Of a stretch of DNA of 64,000 nt, positions 56,556 through 64,000 are shown one piece after another. The stretch lies in contig NW_018344331.1 in the NCBI RefSeq assembly GCF_002099425.1, positions 960,320 to 1,024,319 on the forward strand, in the 5' to 3' direction. Source of the stretch: Phascolarctos cinereus. Its lineage: Eukaryota; Chordata; Mammalia; Diprotodontia; Phascolarctidae. Position 1 is the stretch's first letter, and every line of letters begins with the position of its first letter. Made by a program: the position numbers and the translations under genes. Below the pieces are notes generated by a model that was given only the letters and a program-made list of their open reading frames with translations, was not told where the DNA came from and did no database searches.

Positions 56556-56999
56556 AGAACTGAGAGGAAATTAGGCACTCCTAATCTATTATGAGAATCT
56601 GGGCTTGAAGTGTAGTTGAAGATTTAAAAAAAAAAAGTCTTGACAGCCACTCACCATCCATAGTTCCAACAAAAGAGTGGGTTGATGACTCCCAGGGATA
56701 TTGATCTGAGACAACATTCCTTCTAAGGAAGAAGCCCTATCAGCAAATGACAGTTCCAGCAAATGGTAGCAGGACTTCATCAGAGAAGTAGCAAAAAGGT
56801 GCATCAGAGGTGAAATGGAATGATAGGGAGACATAATTAGTTTCTTGGAGATTGAACTGAAAGAAGAGTTCCACCTGGGTTGAAATCTAATCCTCTTCTT
56901 TTCTTTCTAGTCTTGTTTCTGCTTTACTCTCCTGCACGTTAAATTGGCCTACTTGCAATTCCTTGAACATGACAGTCTACCTCCCATTTCCATGTCATT

Positions 57000-57270
57000 G
57001 CCTTTTGCTATTCATCATGCCTGGAATGCTCCCTCTACTTACCTTCATACTTGTTTTCACCGGCTTCCTTAAAATTCTCAGTTTAAACCCCACCTTGTGC
57101 AAGAGTTTTTCCCCAGTCTCCTTGCTATTATTAGCACCATCTGCTTTGAGATTATCTCTCATCTACTACGTTTCTAGTTACTTTCATGTTTTCTCCTACT
57201 TCAGAGTAAGACCTTCTTGAGGAGGGGGACTATCTTACTCTTCTTTGTATCCCCTGCACTAAGCACAAAT
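57000..57270 (+). repeat. L2 LINE 3' end
   Basis: 'ccttgtgcaagagtttttcc' through 'accttcttgaggagggggac' and 'ccctgcactaagcacaaata'. Confidence 0.7.
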
Positions 57271-57284
57271 AATCTTCACTATTA

Positions 57285-57475
57285 AATTAAAATTCTTTTG
57301 AATGAAACAGCTTAATTAAGAGAATTAGAGGAGAAATCTGAGAATGTTGTAAAAAAACAGCTTGGGGGCGCAGTGGATAGGCTGGACTCAAGAGTCAGGA
57401 AGACATGAGTTCAGATTTTACTTCAGACACTAGCCGTATGACTTAGGACAAGTTAGTTAACCTTTAACAGCCTTA
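57285..57475 (+). repeat. Duplicated L1/SINE block
   Basis: 'aattaagagaattagaggag' and 'aaatctgagaatgtt' precede a SINE head, exactly as at 56175-56240, so the same SINE/L1 join occurs twice. See findings. Confidence 0.7.
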
Positions 57476-58224
57476 CTCAAAGTAATCACTTACTAAGTAC
57501 TTTTTAATTAATTGACTTAGGATTCAAATCCAGGCATTACTTCACTTGAAAGTCAGTCCTCTCTCTACAAAAAGTTTACTTTCAGTCATAGCAAATATTA
57601 TTACAAAGAAGTTGTGGAAGTCAGTGTTTGGGGAACTCCTATTTGGCAATTGAATTGGCATGAATCCCAGGTTTCCCCAAGGGTTTTCTTTTGAACTATG
57701 GATGAGTCTTTTGTGTACCCAAACACTTACCATTAGCAACCCCACTTCCTCAGAGAATACCCAAAATTCTTGTAGCAAAACCTTCAGGAAGGCTTTGAGT
57801 AGAAACCACAAGCAGATCAGAGTGAAAATTTTGAGAAATGAGAAAAAGAGGGTAGGCATATGGTTTGGGGATCTTCCTGAAAAGGTGGCAAGGAATGGTC
57901 CCACACTCCATCCAATTTCTAGTCATGGGACTGAGGCTGTTAAATATGATGCTGAATGCAAAACACAAGCCTGGGCTTTGAATGCACAGGTTTTTACTAC
58001 TTTCCCCCTGAATCACTAAAACCACAGCTTGACTATTCCACGAAGAATTCCTTGACAGAGAAAAGGGGTTTATTGAGAGGCAGTTAGGGTATAAGGGAGT
58101 CCAAGAGATGTGCTTGAATATCATGGGAAGCAAGGTCACACCTAACCAGTGGGATTGAGAACCCTCTGTGGTCTGGAGCAGGACAGAGAGGTCCCTGCAG
58201 GAGAAAGTATGGTAGGTAACCAAG

Positions 58225-58385
58225 GCATGTCTAGGAATCAGAGGACCTGGATTATGGTTACAGTTCTTTTCATAACTATTTGCTATTGGCAAGTAACCCT
58301 TTCTAGGCTTGAATTTCCTAATTAAAATGAGGAGATTGAATAAAAGATCTTTAAAGCTCTTCCAGAACTGATAGTCTAAGTTTCT
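58225..58385 (+). repeat. MIR-like SINE, old
   Basis: 'gaatcagaggacctggatta' and 'cctaattaaaatgaggagat'. It explains much of the long minus-strand open frame at 57750-58514. Confidence 0.55.
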
Positions 58386-58389
58386 AAGC

Positions 58390-59050
58390 ACAGTTAGCGC
58401 TGGGATGTTTGCTTCTTCCCTCTTCCTTTCTTGTTTGAACACTTGGAATTTGCATTCCCATTGGAAAATAAAACAACATCTGCAGCAAAAGGTACGTGTG
58501 GTGACAGATAGCATTGGTCATTTGGGGAGGATAAAGAAGGAGAAAAGAGGAAGGCCCTAGAGAGGAAGATAAATAACAACTAAGGGAGAAAAGGACTTCT
58601 GAGGTTTTCTTGTCCTCATCTACCACCAGAGGGATGGCTTTAGAAAAGTAGCAGATTCTAGAGAAACAGAGCCATAACTAAGTCAGGGAATCCGGGGTTT
58701 GTCCCAAGAGCTGACATTTAGTGGGGTGCTTTTTCATTGCATCATAAGCACTGCTGGGTCCCCAATGTGCTCCACAGACTGCTGATTTTGTGCCTTGCCT
58801 TGGATTGTGGGTTCAGAATGGAAATGAAAAGTGGAGCTCCTTGGCTAAGCATCTGGACTGAGCTGGCTATCAGATTCTAAGAAACAATTTTAATCACTGT
58901 CACAGACAATGAAATTTCTTTATATTGCTCAAGCTAGGAAGACTCAATCTGAAGTCTTGTTCTTGTCTCTGATGATACAACTTAATCCTTGCCTCCAAGC
59001 AGTTTACCATTTAATGAAGGAAGGGAAAAGCAATATAACGTGTACCAAAT
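58390..59050. other. No gene recognised
   Basis: About 660 bases, except for a short antisense L2-like piece near 58970-59020. Confidence 0.35.
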
Positions 59051-59054
59051 GAGG

Positions 59055-59275
59055 ACAGGAACTGGACCCATGATGCCATTGGAATAGGCACCTCGAAGAT
59101 GAACAAGCTCACTCTACTAACACAGGTCAGCATCTTCTCTGCAATTTATACTCTGAAAGGTTGAGTAAGTGGCCCAAGGCTTCACACTCAGCATGTTTCA
59201 GAGGTGAGACTTGAACTCAAGTCTTTCTGGCTTTGAAGTCAGCTGTCTATTCATCATGTCATATTGCCTCCATAC
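59055..59275 (-). repeat. THER-like SINE, old
   Basis: 'caggtcagcatcttctctgc', 'gtaagtggcccaaggcttca' and a degraded complement of a tRNA-like head. Confidence 0.55.
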
Positions 59276-59584
59276 AAAGTAAATATGACAAATGATCCCT
59301 CTGAGCTCTAAATCTTATGGTTATTAACATAATAGCAAAAGAAATGTGTACTGCAATTTTCAGGAAAGTAGATTTCTAAAGGTGCAGAAGTTTGGGTAAA
59401 ATCCTATGGACTAAAATTCTAAAGGGAGATTTTCAGCTCAGGAGGATGGGGAAAATTGCAAGAAAGAAAATTTGAAGACACAAAGGGGAAAAATTCCAAT
59501 GAGGAGTAAAAATGAGAGTTGTCTAAAGACACTGATATGAGTGCACAAAGAACTTGACAGTCAATTAAATTGTTTTCCACTATT

Positions 59585-59830
59585 ATCCTCACTTTATTTT
59601 TTTATTTTTTAAAAATATATATTTATTTATTTATTTTTAGTTTCCAACATTCACTTTTATAAGATTTTTGAGTTTTAAATTTTCTCACCCTCTTTTCCCT
59701 CCCCCCTCCCCAAGACAATGTGCAATCGGAAACAGGCCATACGTGTACAATCATATTAAACATATTTCCACATTTCAATTTCAATTTTCAAAGAGAAAGA
59801 TCCAAAAGATGGAAACAAGGAGAGGAAACA
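59585..59830 (-). repeat. L1 LINE 3' UTR, antisense
   Basis: 'ctcccccctccccaagacaa' and 'acaggccatacgtgtacaat' parallel 41215-41290 in the antisense L1 with the clean TSD. Confidence 0.65.
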
Positions 59831-60066
59831 GTATGAAGACAAAAGCATGGCATGCCATTAAGAACTGCATCACAAATGCTGAAGTGCAGAATGAGCGGAG
59901 GCTGGGGAGAAAACCAAAAGACCACAATTTTTTTTTCTCAACTATATTGGGGAAAAGATGTGTGTCAAAAAAAGAGATAGGATCATTGCTTTGGTGCACT
60001 AGGTAGATCATAAGTGATAGCAGAAAGTAGAGGTACTCAATTGTCATGATTGAAATTAAGGTAAAC

Positions 60067-60711
60067 TGAGTCACAGAGTTTCAAGCACATTCAATTTATT
60101 GGTAAGGCTAGCAATTAGTAATGAAATGGGTCTCTCAACTCCTTAGTTAGTCAGAAGACCATAAGGTAAGACTCACTAGTCTGCATATAGTTTTGGGAAG
60201 TACAAGAGAACAAAGAACAGGAAGCATAAAACAATATGATTGATTACAAAATCTGAAGTATCATAGATGATGAAAAACAATGTGATTGGATGGAAGTCTA
60301 GGAATGCAGGGCTAGCAACAACCTTTCCTTCCATCTTGCTGCTATAGAAAGCCCTTTGGTGGTGTCCACCTGCACGGCTAGTTAAGAGTCACAATGTTAA
60401 CAGTCCAAACTTTCTTGAAGGACGGTGTTGCAGAGATAACAGACTTCCTGGCACCCACTGCATCTTGCAAGGTTGTTAGTGATATAACAGATTTCCTTTA
60501 ATTGTACATGGGCAGTAAGATTTATAAAGACAATATATTTCTTTGAATTAAGGTGATTTATGGGACAACTTAGCCCAGAGAGGAAAGCTGAACTTCTGAA
60601 CTTAACTCAGAGACAAAGAAACACGGCTTATGAAATTTCACAACATGCTGTGGGCGATATAGAATAGAATCAGTTACAAAATGGAACCAGAATCAATTTG
60701 ATTTTCTCACA
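60067..60711 (-). mobile_element. Solo LTR of an endogenous retrovirus, about 645 bp
   Basis: On the minus strand it begins TGTGAGAAAATC and ends GTGACTCA, with an AATAAA signal shortly before the 3' end (complement near 60090). Length and the 'ggttccatttt...gtaact' motif recall the LTR at 35917-36573, so the two may be related. No clear target-site duplication and no internal genes. Fossil. Confidence 0.5.
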
Positions 60712-60934
60712 GTTCTTATTCAGCTACTATTTTCTCTATAAAGAGAATACATGACTTTTGAATGGTAAAGTATAGGAAAAAATGATCAATAGGGAACTGA
60801 TTTCCAAGAAAATGAATTCAAATCATCTGACCAGATGATCTCTATTTCCAGGTCCAGAAAAAAAAAAAGTGACAGGTATGTAATAAGATAAACCTAAGTA
60901 GTATAAATTTAAAATATTAAACTTAGATTCAAAA

Positions 60935-61188
60935 ATTTGACTTCACAAGTAGAAGATAGGGGAGCCATGGTTAGCAGTTTGTCTGAAAAACATCTAGGGG
61001 TTTTAATGGACAGCTTGGCTAATATCTACCAACATATAATATGGCAGCCAAGAAAGTTAATGTGTTCTGGCTCCATTAAAAGAGGCAAAGTTTCCAGGAC
61101 TATGGAAATGATAACCTTGCTCTTCTATGCTCTGGCCAGCCCATATCTAGAGTTTTGTGCTCAGTTCTGGGCACCATGCTGTAATGTA
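60935..61188 (+). repeat. CR1/L3 LINE, ORF2, left part
   Basis: The plus frame has SSLSEKHLGVLMDSLANI and ASPYLEFCAQFWAPC, the CR1 SEKDLGVLVDxxL and HLEYCVQFWAP blocks. The element continues at 62090. Confidence 0.8.
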
Positions 61189-62088
61189 ACAGGTGTATGG
61201 GGTGGCTACCCACATTGTAGCACCTCACACCCTCACACAGAGCATATGGACAACTACTCACTCTCTGGGTTGTCTCATTCACTCCAACTTGCTCTTACAC
61301 TGGCATGTTTAATTTCTCATTGGAGAACCTTTACCTCATCGTTAATCTCAAACTCTCTCCAAGGCTTAAGGATAATCCTGTCGTGGGGAAGAATATTCAC
61401 TCCCCCTCTCCCCCACCCCACATGCAGTAGGATGGTGCTTACTCTGATTTAGGATAAAAAATTCCTCGTGGCTCCCTACTTAATTTACAATTGCTCAGCT
61501 ATTCTCAACCAGAATCAGTTGTAGGTTACCTTTATAGTGAACTTCCAAGGGCTCTTTGGGTTTGGAAACTCTCAACCCCAAGACTCTTTTGGTTTCCCTT
61601 CCAGAAGAATGTGAGAGGAATTAACTCCAAATCCAGGGAGTACAGTCATTGTCTCCATTCTGCCTGTCTACATTTCTGCCTTTAGTGAGTACATGTGACT
61701 GGAAAATCATTTCCCAGATTTGAGGTCACCCTAAAGAGGTCTTAAAGCAAAATATGGATGACTACCAGTAGGGAAGGTTATAGAAGAAATGCTTCTTTAG
61801 GTATTCATTAAACTAGATGACCATTGAGGTCTTTTCTAATTATGAAACTCTATGAATCAGTAACCCCTTTGATTTTAATTATACTGCCATTTTGTGAGTG
61901 TATTACTTTCTTTTACTTAGAGTGAGAAAATCCCTTTCAACTCTTTTTCTGCTCCTATGATTTCAGTTGTGGTCTATGAATATTAGAACCCCAGGAACTT
62001 CATTTGCTAAGACTGATGGGACAGGGTGGAGGTAATGAATTTTTGTCCTAAATTCCTATCAGTGACAATCTTATTGCTCTTCCAATAT
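61189..62088. mobile_element. 900-bp insertion inside the CR1/L3 copy
   Basis: CR1/L3 ORF2 stops at 61188 and resumes at 62090 at the next expected position. The insert is unassigned except for another CR1 3' end at 61735-61862. Confidence 0.5.
61735..61862 (+). repeat. CR1/L3 LINE 3' terminus
   Basis: 'agatgaccattgaggtcttt' and 'gaaactctatgaatcag', the CR1/L3 3' end with its short terminal repeat. Confidence 0.6.
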
Positions 62089-62089
62089 T

Positions 62090-62550
62090 AGGAAGGACAA
62101 ACTGAAGGATGTCAATAGAAGGACATGCATAATGATTAGGGACTGGATATTATGCCAAAGGGATTGGATTGAAGGAATGAAGGATATTTAGCCTAGAAAA
62201 AAGAGACTGGGTGGTTGTGCTGGTAGGAGTAGGGAACATGATAATTATCTTCAAGTTTTTCAAGGGTTGTGCTTACTCTGTTTGGCCTCAAAGGAAAGAA
62301 TTAAGAACAACGAGATGTTGGGAAGAGGCATGATTTTAATTGAATCTAAGGGAGAATTTTCCCAACAAGTAGAGCTGCCCCAAAGTGGAATAGACTGCCT
62401 TAGAAGATGGTGGGTTTCCTCTAAGCAGAGGTCTTCAAGCTAAGTAAATGACCATTTTTAGTGATATTGAGTAGATATCTGTTTAGTTATGGGTTGGACC
62501 AGATGATCTCTTAAATCTCTTCCAACTATGGGACTCTGTGATCCTCTGAG
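62090..62550 (+). repeat. CR1/L3 LINE, ORF2 end and 3' terminus, right part
   Basis: 'ggatatttagcctagaaaaa', 'agctgccccaaagtggaata' and 'atgggttggaccagatgatc' up to 'gggactctgtgatcctctga', the family's 3' end. Confidence 0.75.
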
Positions 62551-62589
62551 AAAATTGTATGGCTTAACTGAGTGGTACAGTCAGAGAAT

Positions 62590-62680
62590 CTCAGAGAATC
62601 AATCGATCAATAAGCACTTATTGAGGGTATTTCTAACCTTAGATGTGCTAACCAATGTGCTAAGAACTGTGGATATTTTT
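62590..62680 (-). repeat. L2 LINE 3' end, antisense
   Basis: 'aatcgatcaataagcactta' and 'aaccaatgtgctaagaactg' in complement. Confidence 0.6.
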
Positions 62681-62689
62681 CCTTGGTGA

Positions 62690-63570
62690 CTTTTAAGTGA
62701 GGAGGACTAAATGTTATGGACCTTCAGGTAGGGAAAGAGGTGACATAGATGTCAACACCAAAGCACTACTCTAGCTACCTTATCTCCCCAGGGCTGCAAT
62801 GTGGCTGTGAATGAATGACATCTTTTTCCTTCTGTTCCTGTTGTATCTATTCTTTATTGATTTTAGGTGAGTGAGTATCAGACAGAACTGAAAAGATTAT
62901 GACCTCATGAGCTTCAAAGATTGAAAGAGCAACTAAAGATTCAGCAGCTGAACTCCATAACAGAGAGGAGTTCCTTCAGTTGAATACAGTGAGGAGTCTT
63001 GTCTGAGGTATGACCCATTTGACCCAGCCAGCCCTGCAGTAAATCATCCCAGCAGCCTACATACTGTCTCCTGAAAGCAAGGAAGCAACATGTCCATATG
63101 TTATGCCACCCCCGGAAGCGAACATGGTAGGGGAGATGCTGGTAGTCACCACTTTAATTTTGAGTCCACTTCCCCAGAGACTGAGTGGTTGTGTAAAAGA
63201 GAGAGCAAGTCCCGGTTTCACAGGAAAAATTTTTGTACTTCTGTCCTTCCTGTATTTACTTAGTAAATATCTCATAGTAAAAGCTAACTGATGTTAATTG
63301 GTTGGTTGATATTAAGGAGAATACAATGGGTCAAAATAATATCAGGCAATAATCAAACGCACTTATAGTGTATTTTGCATATATTCCTGTAGCATACAAA
63401 CTAGGCTCATTCTCCCAACCCCCACTCACACTGGTAGGTTAGGTCTAGCAATAACCCTGAGGAGCTGGGGAAGAGGAGTTAGATGATATTAAGTTAGATA
63501 ACATTAAGGAGAGGAGCTTTTTTTTTTTTCATTTGCCCTGCCATCATCTGGTACAAAATTTCCTTGACAT
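62690..63570. other. No gene recognised
   Basis: About 880 bases of low repeat content. No SLAM-type exon was found here on either strand. Confidence 0.35.
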
Positions 63571-63574
63571 TTGC

Positions 63575-63785
63575 AGGGAATTCTGAAAGCCATTTTACAA
63601 CAAACACAATAGCAACTTCAACTTCTAAAACAACCCTGGGAAGTAAGTAGTGCAAGTATTCACCCCATTTCACAGCTGAGAAACATAAGGCTTAAGGAGG
63701 TTAAGTGACTTGTCCAAGTTGACAGGTGGTCATTGGATCTGGTCTCTAGGGTCTCTACTCTGAATCCAGTGCTTTTTCAACATCA
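63575..63785 (-). repeat. MIR-like SINE
   Basis: 'cccatttcacagctgagaaa', 'gttaagtgacttgtccaagt' in complement. Confidence 0.7.
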
Positions 63786-63789
63786 CCTT

Positions 63790-64000
63790 GCTGTATCTTC
63801 TTTTATGAAAGTCATTGGTGTCCCAGACACTTTGGTTATGGCTTGACCGTGGGCTTTATTTTATCTACGGTCTCACCCCCAAAACTCCCTCAGTGCCTAC
63901 GGCGGGTCTTTTCACTCTGGAATATCTATCGGCCCCTTCATTTTTGTCTTTGTATCCTCAGTTCTTTGCACATTTCCTGGAAAATAGCAGGCCCTCAATA
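63790..64000 (+). repeat. L2 LINE 3' end, cut by the window edge
   Basis: 'tttttgtctttgtatcctca' and 'aaatagcaggccctcaata' at the very end of the window. Confidence 0.55.

Noticed and set aside
57750-58514. Longest open frame of the window (254 codons, minus strand)
   Set aside because: It reads through an antisense MIR-like SINE, shows no domain, signal or splice context and has unusual composition. The nearby complement of AATAAACCCC (58065-58074) hints at an LTR, but no ends could be fixed. I treat it as a chance frame.
60937-61452. 171-codon plus-strand frame as a host gene
   Set aside because: Its first half is CR1/L3 ORF2 and it runs into inserted sequence; it is a LINE remnant.
1-64000. 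CRISPR arrays, operons, tRNA genes, riboswitches
   Set aside because: The tRNA-like boxes belong to SINE heads, the tandem repeats are microsatellites, and the splice structure and repeat content are mammalian.

Overview
The window is nuclear DNA of a marsupial. The evidence is the repeat content: tRNA-derived MIR-like SINEs with the marsupial-type head (gcagctaggtggcacagtgg), many L1 copies whose 3' ends and 5' leaders resemble those I associate with marsupial genomes, and many old L2 and CR1/L3 copies. I cannot name the species. Well over half of the bases are recognisable interspersed repeats. Nothing prokaryotic, no tRNA or rRNA gene and no CRISPR array was seen.

The one complete host gene I can support is CD48 (SLAM family, immunoglobulin superfamily) on the minus strand. 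It has four coding exons: signal peptide 20517-20571, V domain 16446-16757, C2 domain 13483-13749 and C-terminal membrane-anchor exon 10583-10671. Each is flanked by GT/AG splice sites, all three introns are phase 1, and together they give an uninterrupted 240-residue protein (human CD48 has 243, from memory). A second signal-peptide exon (31491-31545, plus strand, also 55 coding bases with a phase-1 donor) lies 10.9 kb away in divergent orientation. In human, SLAMF7 sits next to CD48 in exactly this orientation, so it is probably SLAMF7 exon 1. No later exon of that gene was recognised in the remaining 32 kb.

Layout. 1-10.5 kb: downstream of CD48, made of L1, L2, CR1/L3 and SINEs. 10.5-20.6 kb: CD48, with repeat-filled introns. 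20.6-31.5 kb: the spacer between the two SLAM genes. It holds a solo LTR about 0.7 kb upstream of the CD48 start codon in CD48's orientation, a 3-kb antisense L1 with a 314-bp GAAA tract, and a cluster of L1 5' leaders that ends about 0.3 kb before the divergent exon. 31.5-64 kb: repeat-dense sequence, either the first intron of the plus-strand gene or intergenic. It contains several nested insertions with clear target-site duplications, three further LTR remnants, a decayed Ty3/Gypsy-like reverse-transcriptase region near 53.4-53.8 kb, and a small local duplication at 56-57.5 kb.

The most unusual structural signal is a perfect 45-bp inverted copy (42967-43011) of the junction between an L1 insertion and its flank (41704-41748). 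Repeat boundaries are read by eye and are good to tens of bases unless a target-site duplication fixes them.
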